DNA from: Penelope pileata
Taxonomy: Eukaryota > Chordata > Aves > Galliformes > Cracidae
DNA length: 64,000 nt
Direction of reading: 5' to 3'
NCBI GenBank assembly: GCA_013396635.1
Contig: WBMW01005527.1
Location: 1,351,540-1,415,539, forward strand
Made by a program: the position numbers and the translations under genes. Position 1 is the stretch's first letter. The number at the start of each line of letters is the position of its first letter. Below the pieces are notes generated by a model. The model saw nothing but the letters and a program-made list of their open reading frames with translations, searched no databases and was not told the DNA's origin. Below, piece by piece: positions 25,001 to 37,235 of this stretch.

Positions 25001-27905
25001 AACACAATCCTGTTACTTCATAATCCATGCAATATAAGAGACTGAGCAACTTCCAGCACGAACTCTTTAGGTAGGGCCTCACATGAATGGGCGCGTGGGC
25101 TTGGTGAATCCGCACATCCATATTCTGTGGGAGAATAATTTGATGCTTGTTAGCTTTCTGCTTACTTTTTGCTGGACAAACTTCTGCTGTTCTTTGGATG
25201 CTGTTAACAGCTTGAAGTGCATGCTCTGAAGCAATGTGGATGCTGTATTACAGTGAAAAAATGTTTTTATTAGAAGATGTGTATTATAATAATGTTACTA
25301 TATATAAGCATATAAATACTTGAAATAAATGTTTGTGTATCAGTTCAGGATGTAGTGTCACAGAAAACTTTTTAGAAATGTGGCCCAGAAGAGTGTCTAG
25401 TTCTGAAGAACAATCTACAGTGTCACAGCAGATATCCAGTATGAGCCATTCTTTTACGGGTATATAAGCCACAATATATTAGAAGTAGAATAGGGGGCAC
25501 CTATCAGAGAACAGGTGCACATTGCAGTGTCTTGGAGAGGCCATATATTTCAGCAATTAGATACAATACACATTATCATCAGAAAGTGTACAAAAAACAT
25601 AATTTTTATTACGTGTTTTCTGTGACCCTAACTTTCTGATTGTTCGAGACTAGAAGTCATGATGAAAATGTGAAGAAAAAATCTACTGATATTTTCATTT
25701 TGGTGTTTCCTTGTCTTTTCATTTAGATGTAATCACTGTAACGACAGACTGAGGGCAAGAGAAATTAAATCAGTTGGGTGAATTAGCTCAGCAAGTGACG
25801 GTTCACAGGAGAGTCTTTTATCTACTCTTTCCACAGACTGTATGTGCATAATTGCAGGTAAGTGCACTGGCTACATTCCCTTCAATAGAACAATTATAAT
25901 AGAAATTATAATTAAAGGTCTGATGTTATACTCATGACTAGATATTTGGGTCATACTTGCACATGCACTAGCTTGAAGCCTGTTCTAAAAACGTATTTGA
26001 TTAAATCTATATTTTATTGCACCCCTTCAGGGGTATGATTATGCAGACAAAATGACTCAGTTAATGTCAAAATGATGCTTCATTTTTTTATGAAGTATTT
26101 CGGATTTTGAAGGTACTGGTTTTTATGCTGAGGTATTGTGCTAAGGAAAGTTCATATGTGTATAACTCTGCATATTGCTGTACTATGCCTGTAAAATGTT
26201 TATATATTGTTTTGGAAAAACTTTCAAGATCATAAATTTGAGCTAAGACCTTGTGAAAAGCTATGGCAGAATGAAGCACCTAATTATTCTCTGTGACTAC
26301 AACAATCTCTTGTAAATGTCCGGGTGCTGTTATTCACACAGTAGGGATCGAGACATCTGTTAGTCTTGATAAAATCCTGTATCAGTTTTTATGATAGCTG
26401 ATACTGTAAGATCTAATATCCCATTGCTGAAAACACAGATTGGAGGGGAGGACTAATGCTGATGCGAAATATCTTAATATGGACGGCCTCTGGCTAAGTA
26501 CCACATAGTGTGAAAGTTACTTAGCAGCCTATATAAACATGTATTTTGTGCTAGTGTCATATAGCATCCAAAAGCACAGATTGCAAAAACCACTTTTCTT
26601 TACTGATGAAATAAATGAGGATTTAGCAGACAGTATGGGCTCCTTAGTTAAGTCTCTGCTAACAAGTGAGGCCTTTGAATCACATGAAAACATGAAAGAC
26701 ATTCTACAGTAAGTATTTAACAAGTGAAATTTTCAGTATGAACTAACACCTTAAATTTTCAGTGCACAAATTGTAACGTTTGAATGCATAACAAATACAT
26801 CAGTGGGTTTTTAAAGTACTTGATACATTCCCTAATTTTTCTTATGTATAAGTTTATTTATTCTTTACAGAAGTGTCTCGCAAAATTTAGAATAGATAGC
26901 AATTAATTAGAAAGTTTCCAAAATGAAGTGATTAAAAAAATGTAATGCACAATATCTCTGGTGTCCGAGAGTAATAAACTGTTTCTATAAAGGAGTATAT
27001 TAAAATAATTATGATCTCAAAATCATAGTTGTCTCAACATTCTAGGTCTTGATTTTATATTAGATCAGAAAAAGAATGATTTAGATGTTTACACATTTTA
27101 AGTATTATTGTAAAAACTTGTTTCTGTTCAAAAAATAAAGAAAATAAAAACCACACACACACATACACGCACAAAACAATTAAAATAGCACAAACCTATA
27201 TATCCACCACCTCCTGTTAATGAGGGATATGCTAACAACAGACTTTCTTTATGAGTCACTTTTTTATCTTGTTTTCATATATTTTCTGTGCAAGGATTTA
27301 ACAAATTCTTGTTTTCATTTGTGCTTTAAGATAATTAAAATGAAAAAAATGCAGAACATGTTGGAAAAATTTAGATATTTGCTTAAAAGTTGAATGTGTT
27401 ATATTTGAAAGAACATAAATAAAAATGTGCTATTTTGGAGGTGAGGACTCGGTTCTATGAAAACCCAATTAATCCCTAAACAAGTGAACTCAGTTACTGT
27501 TTTCTGTTAGTTCTGTGCATGTATTTGAATGGGAAAATGACTACTTTCTTCTTACTCTGGTGCTTTGCATTGTACTTGCATTATGAGTTGCTGTTTTCCA
27601 TTGTAGCACTGGCTGCTGTTTTCCGATATTCTCTTTGTGAATATTTAATATATATTGAGAAGCTTGAGATTTTTTCCTTCAGGGATCAGTGAGGAGAAAA
27701 ACAAAATGAATTTAGCAATACAAAACCGAGAAGTAGAACTGTAAGTTTCCCAAGTCTATTGTGTATCCATCAGAAGGACTCCAAATGTGGTTCTGATACC
27801 AGTATTTTTTTTTTCTGAGTTTCTCAATCTACGGATCAAACTGATGCTTTATTTGATACACTTTTCTCAAAAGATAGGGAAAGGTTTGGGGAGGATGCAG
27901 ATATA
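22079..27905. other. Unique AT-rich DNA between mariner copies A and B
   Basis: No gene was recognised. The stretch contains a 14-C run at 23863-23876 and a CA-rich patch near 27150-27175. Two ~100-codon frames overlap in opposite strands at about 23280-23605, and a 120-codon minus frame lies at 24759-25121; the latter may be a heavily decayed mariner C-terminal domain (see findings). Otherwise nothing is supported. Confidence 0.5.
23863..23876. repeat. Poly-C run (14 C)
   Basis: An uninterrupted run of 14 C lies between TATTT and AACATT. Long C/G runs are rarer than A/T runs here and are prone to length error in sequencing. Confidence 0.9.
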
Positions 27906-28424
27906 ATGAGGACTGCTCTGAAAGTAATGCTCCCTATTTTATTATGCTGGCCCATGGCGTTGGAGGAACATTGATGCAACAGCAGCAGAGATTGAGCCTT
28001 CCCACCGATATTCCCTTACATTTTTTTGCCATGTGACAGATGGCAGCTCAGGGGCAGTCTGACACAATGGCATCTGACATGAAAGTGCATGTAGAGCAAA
28101 AGGGTGGAATTGAACTTCTCCATGCAGAAAAAAATTGCGCCCATTGACATTCACTGACTCTTGCTGAATGTTTTTGAAGACCAAACAGTAGATGTGAGCA
28201 CAGTGAGGCAGTAGGTGCTGTGTTTCATCTCCACTGGTGCAGATTTTTATCATGAAGGCTCTTGTTCATTGCTGGTGAAAATGCATAGCTAATGGTGGTG
28301 ACTGTGTTGAAAGTTACTGTTTTGTAGCTGAGAATTTGGTCCATCAAATAGTGTTATTGTGCTCTCTGTATCTGTTGTAGTTTCCACAGTAATAAATGGG
28401 AGATATTGCTTTTGAAGTGACTTG
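27906..28424 (+). mobile_element. Non-autonomous mariner element, copy B (~519 bp)
   Basis: The left end contains GGACTGCTCTGAAAGTAATG and the right end is a decayed version of the inverted repeat running to a TA at 28425-28426. The plus strand carries decayed transposase start sequence: a GGIELLHAEK-like segment and a TVDVSTVRQ-like segment broken by stops and small indels. This is followed by the C-terminal remnant around 28254-28320, where a TGG codon is kept and the next codon is TGA. The catalytic core is missing. It is the most diverged of the six copies at its right end, so its exact limits are less certain than those of the others. Confidence 0.85.
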
Positions 28425-29259
28425 TATTTTGCAGACAAGGGAGTCTCAGTATTAATTATTTTTATTACTTGCAATGGTAGCTGTAAGATTCATAGAATAG
28501 CGAATCTAGGAATCTGTTTGTAGCTAGTGTTTTAATTTTAAAACTTGTAAAGAAATTAGGTCTAAATTTGGAAAATATAATACACATATAATATAATATT
28601 TGACTGAACAGTATACTTAAAATTCTTAAGCAAAATCATGATGTATTAAAATTGTTTTAAAAAATGAGATGCCATCTTATGTACATATAGTTTCTCATAC
28701 ATTACTATATAAGTAGAACTGCGTTCATAGCACTAATCAACATCATTGTCTGATTATCCAGTGAGTAGATCTATCTGAAAAAACATATTTATCTCTTTAC
28801 CTGCTCAACGGTAATATCAGCAGCATTCTATAGTGACATTTTTACTAGTTCATACTCTGACGGACATTATAATAACTCAATAAACAAGGAAGATTGAAAG
28901 CTACTACTAAAGAATGAATAGCAAGAAAATAAGAATTGTGATGACCTAGATTCTTGAGTTAATTATGCAAGCCAAGTCCTGTTATTACAGAAGGAGGACT
29001 ATAATGTCTAGATTCAGAGATGTGTAGGTGCCTGACTCCCATTGTATTCAGATGAGAATTACACTCCTAACTACCTTTCTGAATCTGGGATAAAGTGATT
29101 TCAGCTGGATTTGGTGTCATTAGGGTGCAATATCTGTCTGCTTCAGTGCAATTATTTTTCACTTACTCTATCTTAGTAACAATAAAACTCTGGCCATGGA
29201 GTTAATTTTGTTGTCTATAAATGGTTTTTGACTTGACACTTTTGAGGAAAAAAAATCTT

Positions 29260-29277
29260 AAAAAAAAAAAAAAAAAA
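29260..29277. repeat. Poly-A homopolymer
   Basis: A run of 18 A follows an A-rich AAAATCTT stretch. Confidence 0.9.
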
Positions 29278-29949
29278 CCTTTCAAGAAAGTGTGTTTGTG
29301 ATTAGAAGGAAAAACTCTTCTCTAAGAAACGTCACAACGTCTTGCTTAGAATGCTTGCAACTCTTTCAACCGTTACTGCAGAGTCCAACTTAGAATGCAA
29401 AGGGAGCAATGTGTCTGTCTATGTATTAGTAAGGCCTTTCATTACATCTTTACTTTAAAAATAATTGGTTCTTTTAATCTATAATGGAACATGGTCTTAC
29501 AGGCTGCCTGTGATTAAAATTAAACCTTATTTGTCTTCTAATATGGTGCTATGTTCATCTGTAATTGAGTAGGGATCGATGCCAGCCCTGTGATGGGCAG
29601 TAAGCTTATCTGACATGACGGAGATAGATTTCAGGGAAGACAGACTTTGCTGTTTCTATGTACAAGTGGGATGAGTAGACCATATCAGCAACATTTAATT
29701 ATTTTGTAGGTAATTATTCATTTGAGGGACACAAGTTTCAAAGCAGTATTGGAGTAGAAGGAAGACCAATACAATTAGCATTTGGCCAAGTACACTCTTT
29801 GCACTCATAGCTGGAAAGTCATAATGAGCTTTTCATTACATTTGCACAGAGGAATGTTTTATTTAATAGTAAATTTTAGTTTTAGCTTAAGCACAAATTG
29901 ATGTTTAGTGTAACAATACTGACATGGAGGGGGAAAAAGAACAAAGCCA

Positions 29950-29988
29950 ATGCACATGCGCACGCACGCGCACACACACACATGCACA
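29950..29988. repeat. 39-bp alternating purine-pyrimidine tract (CA/CG-rich)
   Basis: Every base alternates purine and pyrimidine across 39 positions, mixing CA, CG and TG steps. Such tracts can adopt left-handed Z-form DNA under negative supercoiling. It contains several CpG steps in an otherwise CpG-poor region. Confidence 0.9.
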
Positions 29989-30118
29989 GAAACACCAAAA
30001 CAAAACACAAGAAAAAACACATCACGGACCGGTAACATAGATTTTCTTTGAATTTCTCTCTTTTTTTTTTTTTTTTGGTCTGTTTTTAAAGCATCTTTAT
30101 TGCTGTATTCTTGTAGTG

Positions 30119-30235
30119 TCATAGAACAACTTCAATTGGAATGGACCTCTGGAGGTAATCTAGTGTAAACCTCTGGTCACAGTAGATCTAGCTTAGAACG
30201 GATTGCTCAAGACATGTCCATGGAGCCTGTCACTT
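30119..30235 (-). repeat. CR1 LINE 3' tail (decayed)
   Basis: In plus-strand reading, 'catagaac...ttggaatggacctctggagg' and 'gattgctcaagacatgtccatgg' match the inverted 3' UTR of a CR1. Divergence is high. It is contiguous with a reverse transcriptase remnant in the same orientation (next entry). Confidence 0.7.
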
Positions 30236-30640
30236 CATTTCTAGCAAGTGATGAGACTGGTCAGGCTTGATTTGCCCTTGGTAAACCCATGCTGGCTGCT
30301 CCCAAACTCTGTGTTGCTCTCCTCCGTTATGAAACGGCATCTAAGTGACTTTGCACCACAACATTCTCCAGAACTGAGACAAGGTTGACAGACCTGTGAT
30401 TACTGGGGTTTGCATTTTACCCTTCTTCTTTGCCCTTTGCTTTCCGTGATCAGCTACCTGTTAGGAACCTCCTCTGATTGCCATGACCTTCCAAGTCTCA
30501 CAGTGACTAGGCCGGACCCTTGAGCAACCTCAGGTGAATCTTACGCAGTCCCATGAATTTGTGCATGTCCAAGTAGGTTAAGACAAATCTCTGGATTTGT
30601 CTTCCTCTGCTGCAGGTACTTCACTCCTGCAGAAAATATT
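30236..30640 (-). repeat. CR1-type LINE reverse transcriptase remnant
   Basis: Minus-strand reading gives fragments typical of the CR1 ORF2 reverse transcriptase: a KGKSSLTSLIT-like segment around 30250-30285, then further upstream a decayed copy of the 'NYRPVSLTS' region near 30370-30400. Near 30545-30580 there is a segment corresponding to 'HKFMGL' in the 'LDIHKSMGPDG' block. Frames are broken throughout. Because the tail abuts the mid-RT region, the stretch between RT and tail has been lost or this is a second insertion. Confidence 0.65.
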
Positions 30641-31212
30641 GAAAGGAATCACTACTTTCAAAGTTGGAAATAAATAAATAAATATTTCCAAATGTTATGC
30701 AGACTTTTGTAATGAATATGTTTTCATTCAGCTTGAGCAATCTTACTTGAAAATGTATTTTTATATACAAACTATTGTTCAGGAAAACTAGATTTCTTTT
30801 GCAGCTTTGTCTGTGTCTTCTGCACCATAAACAATTGTTAGCTTTATGCTGCTTGTGAAACTATAAATATTAATATACTAACAACAATACTAACAGAGAA
30901 GAAACTTAGCTTTGTTGGCACTGAACTGGAAGGAATATGGTCAGAGCAAGTGTTATTTAGCTATTAGAATTTTCATCATCGTTCTAATAGTTCTAATCTA
31001 TTAGAATTTACACTCTACACGTAATTTTAGAGTGTAAATAACAGTACCTTTCTCTATTTCTTCTTTCCGTGAGAAAGTTCAAACAGAGGTATTAGAATGG
31101 ACAACCTGTTAAAACAGATGTCTTTTTGTGTTGGCTTGGATATATCACTCTTGCTTAGAGTTTCAGTTCTCTGGTATTTTGAGTATCTTTTGAACACTAA
31201 CTACTGTTAAAC
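30641..31212. other. Unique AT-rich DNA with a palindrome cluster
   Basis: No gene is present. A (AAAT)n-like patch lies near 30670-30685, and the inverted-repeat cluster at 30961-31039 is listed separately. Confidence 0.55.
30961..31039. other. Cluster of direct and inverted repeats
   Basis: A 12-bp direct repeat (CTATTAGAATTT) is at 30961-30972 and 30998-31009. A near-palindrome TTCTAAT-CT-ATTAGAA is at 30991-31006. A perfect 12-bp stem (ATTTACACTCTA / TAGAGTGTAAAT) with a 10-nt loop is at 31006-31039. The pieces overlap, so alternative cruciforms are possible. Confidence 0.85.
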
Positions 31213-31743
31213 ATGAGGAGTAAACTGAAAGTAATGCCCCCTATTTTATAATTTTGGCCCATAACACCAAAGATGCATATTGGTGCTATGGCAGTAGAAG
31301 CTGAACCTTCCCACCAATATTCTGTTCCATTGTGTTGCCGTGTGATGGCAGCAGAGGGGCCCTCTGACATGGAAGTGTGTCTGAAACAAAAAGGTGGAAT
31401 TGAATTCCTCTACGCAGAAAAAATTTCTCCCACTGACATTCATTGATGCTTGCTGAATGTTGATGGAGACCAAACGGTGGCTGTGAGCACAGTGAGGTGG
31501 TGGGTGACATGTTTCACCTGTGGTTGATGACAGTGAGTCATGTTTGCTGGTGCAGATTGTTAGGAGCACAGCATGCAGGCTCTTGTTCATGGCTGTTGAA
31601 AATGCACAGCTAATGGCGGTGACTGTGTTGAAAAGTAGTGCTTTGTAGCTGAGAATTTGCTCTATCAAATAGTGTTCTTGTGCTGTTTGTATCTGTTGTA
31701 GTTTCCATGGAAATAAATAGGAGGCATTATTCTCAGAGCGGCC
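31213..31743 (+). mobile_element. Non-autonomous mariner element, copy C (~531 bp)
   Basis: The left end is a decayed terminal repeat (TGAGGAGTAAACTGAAAG...), and the right end is the inverted repeat ending before a TA at 31744-31745. The left TA has become CA. The plus-strand remnant of the transposase start reads FLYAEKISPTDIH, a stop, and then CLLNVDGDQTVAVSTV. It is followed by the C-terminal remnant near 31580-31650, in which the two marker codons are TGT and TGA. The catalytic core is absent. A 168-codon open frame on the minus strand spans the element but is antisense to the transposase and not a gene. Confidence 0.88.
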
Positions 31744-33840
31744 TACGTACATCTCTGTCTATCCATCTTAATATCCATTTAGATGTCATTTATCATTTCC
31801 ACTAGTTCAATACGGCATTTGATCTTTATTAGTTTACACATTGTCCTACAGATAATCTGAAAACTGTTCTTCATTTAGGAAACAAAATTGACTAGAATTC
31901 TTAACTAACTTTTCCTTATTTTAAATTGTAAACATAATTCTAATAACGAGCATCAGTAACTGTGTGCTTTTGTGTGGAGTATTGTCAGTAGGATCTGTAA
32001 TTCACTTTATCATGATCTGGTATAATCAATAACAATTTTGTAACATAAAACAAAAAGGTAAGAAATTTCATTTTCCAGTATGGCATTATGAAAAGCTACT
32101 TCACAAAACAATGAGTTGGATAATTTAAGGGTCTTGCTACTGAAGACATTTTTAATAGCAGGTTTAAAGTAGCTCAGCTTACTTTACTGTGTTGTTAATG
32201 AAAAACAGTGGAGACAGAAAAGCTTTATTTTTTTCTTCACTCTTTTCAAGCAATTCCCTGGATCAATAACTAGCTCCCAAGTACACACAAGGGCTGCCAT
32301 GTGATCTCTACCCAGGGGAATATATTCAGCAATTTGTAAAACTTCTCACATTCATCCTTTAGTCCAATTCATTCACTGTTTATCCCTTGGAGACCTTTTC
32401 AAATTTCCTACATAGTATTTTCACATGGAGCACCTAAACCTGACAGTAGTGGCATTATAATAAAGCTGTTCTAAGTTGTGAACAAGAAATATTCTTAACC
32501 AAATCAGAATGAGCATGCTTTCAGATCTTCTGAACCTATATGGCAGTAAGTACAATTTTCTTGTTAGTAACTAACATAGATTTGTTTATGCATTGGGCAA
32601 GACAGCTTGCTTACAGAATTGAAACCGGTTCCATTCCATGTTCTCTTTTTAGATTTATATGAAATATAGACATGCTACAATAATTTAAGTGTGTAACCAT
32701 CTGCATTCAGAATTGGTTTCAACTAAGCTGCAGTTGAAACAACTCAACATGGATACTAGATTTTAGGCTACACAGATAATTTCATGCAGAAAAATCCATA
32801 TATAATGCTCTCCTTATTCACTCTTATTGCACAGACTCCCTGTACAAGAGTCAGATTGTAATCTGAACATAAACCAATACTGTAGTTTTCTTAATAACTA
32901 TAGTTTTACAAAGCCTTTTGCGTGCCTTCTCTTTGGCCCGATTGGTCGGCATAAATATGAGTTTGGTGCCTCCTTGCTGCTAGTTATAAACCATTGTCAG
33001 TACCTGCTTTACCTACTTAATGATTGGTTCTTATCTTGTTCTAACTGCAGCTAAGGATCATCAAAATAGCACCTTCTTCTACTAAGTGCCTTAGTGTTGC
33101 AACAGGCTTAGTTTTAGCCTGTTTTAGGAATTGTTGGTTACCAAAATGATGTGGCACTAGGTTCAAGTATAACAAGACTTTTCTGAAATAGCGTTATAAC
33201 TTTTGACACAAAGGAAACTACCTACTTGATGGTCTGCCAGAGATGTCACTCCGAATGCAGTAAAGTCTGCTAAATGCACAATTAAGATAGTTTGCTTTGT
33301 ACAGTAACTTTCATTTTGAAATAGCAATATGACACAGCAATGCATTTTAGAGGGTTACTACACTTTGCTAAGGGTTCAACTCACCACCTTTGGCAGCTTC
33401 TTTCACACTGCACTTAAGATACGCAGTAAAAACTTGCTCAGAGATGTGCTGTATGGTGTATCTCTCACTGTGTTGATTCTGGCCATGCAATTTTACTTAT
33501 TCACGCAGTTTCCACAACATCCAAGTAATAAGTTGCACATAATTTACATGGGTAAACTACACACAGCTGTGGCTTTTAAATACATCTAGTTTGGATCAGT
33601 ACTTCTAACGTGTAGCTTGAAAGTTTCAGGGATTCGATTTCTAAATAATTTCTCACATTTTCTTTTATCTGTTGCATAGCACAAGGATACTCTAACAAAA
33701 AAATAATGGATGGTGAAATCATAATTAATATCTAAAAATCTTAAGAATTTAAGTGCTAGACTACTTTACCCAAGCCATATTCTTTGAAGGAATTGAGGAA
33801 TGTCAGCTTTCCAAGATTTGCAAAAAATACAGTAAATTAC

Positions 33841-33885
33841 TTAGGAAGTTTTAAACTTCCTAAACTAAATCTGCATTTTAGTTTA
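33841..33885. other. Two adjoining palindromes
   Basis: TTAGGAAGTTT-T-AAACTTCCTAA is an 11-bp inverted repeat with a one-base centre (33841-33863). It overlaps a second inverted repeat, a 9-bp stem TAAACTAAA / TTTAGTTTA with a 7-nt loop (33861-33885). Both cannot form at once, so this is a possible structural switch on single strands. Confidence 0.88.
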
Positions 33886-35014
33886 AGACAATAACATGTT
33901 CCTAAATGCTGCCAATATCTAAAAGGGGGTTGTAGGGAGAGAATGTTTGATAAATTCACAAAAATAAGCAATCCATTTTTGCAAAGGAACCTCAAATTCT
34001 TCTAGGAATTTTAATCATGGACACAGATGAAGTTGCACTACATCTTACTGCTAATTACTTTCCTGAGAATAATTCTCTAATTTTGTCCTAAAGGAATTAC
34101 TGTTACTAAGCAAATGACCAAATGTGCCGTTGAATGCTCCAGTAATGGTTGAGGATCTTGAAGTAACACTGTTTTGTATTGCTTGCATCCTTTTTAGAGC
34201 TCAGAATAGCTTTTTACTTTGAAATTATAGTTTGTCTCTGAAAAACTTCGTTATTATCATAATCTTGATGGAAATGAAAAAAATGAAATAGCACCGTGTT
34301 TGTTCTGATTTTTAAAACAAGTACGAGTATTATTATTTTTTTTTTATTTCCCAAACAGCTGTAGTGCCTTTGGCAGTGCCAGTGGCTGTATTTGTTATTT
34401 TCTAGACAGGATCTGAGAGTGGGAGTTTGGACAAACTTTGAACAACAAATGTCTGTAGGATAGTCAAGAAAATTATGGAACACCATAGTACAAAATAAAG
34501 ATGGTAATTTTTAATTAGAAGTGTTCAGGATATGTCAGCTGATGTTCTTCAGTCTTTCTCTTTTCTTCTTCAGTTTCCAGTGAGTAAGGTAGATTTTACT
34601 AAGTAACAAATCATTTGAAACTGTTCCGTACTGAATCATATAACTTTCAGCATATTTCACTACACTTACCTATTGTGATAAGCTGTGCTACCAAAAGTTC
34701 TGTTCTTAGCAGGCATGATAAAAACAAAGACTTTTCATAAGACTTCCTCTAATAGCAAATGTCTTTAGCCATTCAGTAATAACATAATCATCTACAGAGC
34801 TGTAGATCCTGTATTTACAACTGGAACAATCTGGAATTTATTATAATGTGTGATTAGGTAAAGGTTATGATATAATTTGAGAGATTTTTTTCACTGAATG
34901 TTCTTACACAAAATCTACAGCTAAGTTTTAGAAGTAACCATCTGCATCTCATGATACCACAGAAACAACAACTGATTCATTTTCTTACAAAAGTGCATGT
35001 CTCTTCAGTATGTT

Positions 35015-35060
35015 AAAAAACAAATCAAAAACAAAAAAAAAAAAAAACAAAAAAAAACAA
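35015..35060. repeat. A-rich low-complexity tract
   Basis: About 46 bases consist almost wholly of A with isolated C and one T (AAACAAAA type units). It is a simple repeat and not attached to a recognisable retroposon. Confidence 0.9.
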
Positions 35061-36409
35061 GCCTACAAACCAAGTCAAAGTTAGGTCACCTTTATTGACA
35101 ATTATAATAGAAACTTATTCATGCCTAATGTTGCTGTAGGTCTTCATACATTATCGTGAAAGATTTGAGAAGACCTGGTAAGATTTAGTCTTATGGTTGT
35201 TTTAATGTTTCCTTTAACACAAAGAAAATTCTGGTGTCTTTGTACTTCATTGAAATGTCTAAACTAACTCTTACAAGCCTAACAATACTAAATCTTCCTC
35301 CTTGACTTTTAGAGATTAATACAGTTTGACCAGGTAAATCTATTTGAAAATGATGTCCTAGTTTAAGAAAATAATTGCAAGAGCATTTTTACTACTGCAT
35401 GGTTTTTACCAAGGACAGGCTATGTAGTTGAGAAAATTCATTAGTGAAACTATCTGTTCCTCTTTCCTTGTGAAGCTTTGCACCTTTGTGTGACTTCTGT
35501 GTTTCAAAAATGCCTATTGTCCTTATCCCAAAGAGCACCATCAGTAACAGGCTGAACAGATCTTACCAAGGATCATCCATGATGGATATTTCTGGGATGA
35601 GGCACTTGGTTCATTCTCACACAGAAATGATATTAAAAATAGCTTAAAAGTTAATTAGTCCCCCTGAAATCTTTGAACTTTGCACCTGTGTGCATTTAAA
35701 TTTCAGAAGCTCTAAAGAGTGTTATTGATCCATTAAAAATACTTCTCTGTTTGATAGCCCCATGAAAACATCAGTGGTGGTGCAACTGGAGGTTGGTCTG
35801 CCAGCTGTCTTTCTAAACTGGGACTGCCCGCTGCTTAGGATGAAAGAAGTGGTTAAGCCCATATTTCATGATCAATATCCTTAATCATCTGTAAACATCT
35901 CCCAGAAATTAGTAAAAATTGGTTTAGTAAAAGAGGAATGCTATTACAGTTGTGGAATATTTACCAAAAGCTTTTATGCATCAGGAATAGGTGGTGTGTA
36001 TCTCCATGTAATAATAAAACTGGAAGCAGGAAAACTTAATTGAGAATATTGCAACATGATAGGTAACTGAAGCCATTATGGATATTTTTCATCCTATGAG
36101 ATTAAGTATGTTTGGTATGAATAATTGGGGGAAGAGGCAAGAAAAGGACAAGGAAATTTAGCTTGAAAAAAAGTAATCCTATGTTATACAGCGAATGCAA
36201 GAGACATGTATGGTAATAATAAAATGAACTCTTTGTGTTAAATCTGGATCTTAAAAAGCACAGATGTCCTTCCAGGCACTCTGTTGTAAGACTGACTGTT
36301 ATTTCTTTCCAGAGAAGCATATTCTGGTGGTACTGCAGGGTTAGCACATGGATTTCATGGATCAGTATTCAAGCATCTTAGGATAAACCTGATGCTCAGA
36401 AGGCAAACA

Positions 36410-36430
36410 GTTTGCTCCTTTCTTATTATA
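36410..36430 (+). repeat. 21-bp direct repeat, copy 1
   Basis: This is a perfect 21-base match to 37236-37256 in the same orientation, starting GTTTGCTCC and ending TTATTATA. The flanks differ. Confidence 0.85.
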
Positions 36431-37235
36431 TAACTGCGTATCAGTATATTGATTTTGAAGAGATCAAATAAATTTTAAGCTTGATCAACAGTTTACTGGG
36501 TCCAGAGCTTTTAAAGATAAGCAAAGATTGGCAGATCGATTTTTAGTGCATGGCCTGTTTTACAAATTAGGCCTGTCACATTAGCAGCTCTCAGAAATGT
36601 AATTCTAGTTCTTCAGTTTGCGATAGTAGCAGCAGCTGATGGGCCATGTAACGTAATCTGAAGTCACTTTCCTTTTTTGAGATTGATTCCTCTGGAGCAT
36701 GGATGGAATAATATTTGAACGTGTAGGTGTATATCAGAAAGGAGAATATTTAAGACTTGCTATGTTGCTCTTATTTATGTAGAGGTAAAAATTTGTTTAA
36801 CACTCCTTTTAAAGCAATCTTATGTTCATGAGATTCAGAAAGCAGTGTGTTATATGGATTTTACTGTTTAAGAATGAATAAATAAAGATCTTCAGTGATA
36901 ACAGTTGAAGGGACAATATTACCATATGTAGATACAAAGTTCTCGACTTAAAAGAAATATGTATACACGTTGGCGTTGAGGTCAGGGATAATATGCAAAT
37001 AGGAGAAAAGGAATGTGTTTTCGTGATATCATAATCACCTGTTTTGCTCAATCATAGAATGAGTCAATATTTCTGAGTTTTAAAAATCTGTCTGAAAAAA
37101 GAACAAGTATATCACAAAAAGTAAAATTTTTTGATGACCGTGCTGTTAAATATTTTATGCTCAGCTCAGTGTCATTCAGCTTGCAGTCTTTGTGGTTTGC
37201 TCCATTACAGCTATGGATACAGTGCATTATCAAAG

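Larger units (their letters stand above)
28427..30118. other. Unique AT-rich DNA
   Basis: No gene was seen. The stretch includes poly-A at 29260-29277, an alternating purine-pyrimidine tract at 29950-29988, and poly-T at about 30061-30076. The 87-codon minus frame at 29859-30122 is produced by the CA-rich tract and the poly-T run and is not a gene. Confidence 0.55.

Noticed and set aside
29859..30122. 87-codon minus-strand frame with Cys/Val-rich and Lys-rich stretches
   Set aside because: The VCVCACVR stretch is the CA-rich tract and the lysines are the poly-T run, both simple repeats.
31246..31752. 168-codon open frame on the minus strand, the longest after the 176-codon CR1 frame
   Set aside because: It lies almost exactly over mariner copy C and is antisense to the recognisable transposase remnant. 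Similar antisense frames occur in the other copies, so it is a by-product of the element.
37040..37065. 'aatcatagaatgag', resembling an inverted CR1 tail
   Set aside because: Only about 12 bases match and no other CR1 sequence follows.
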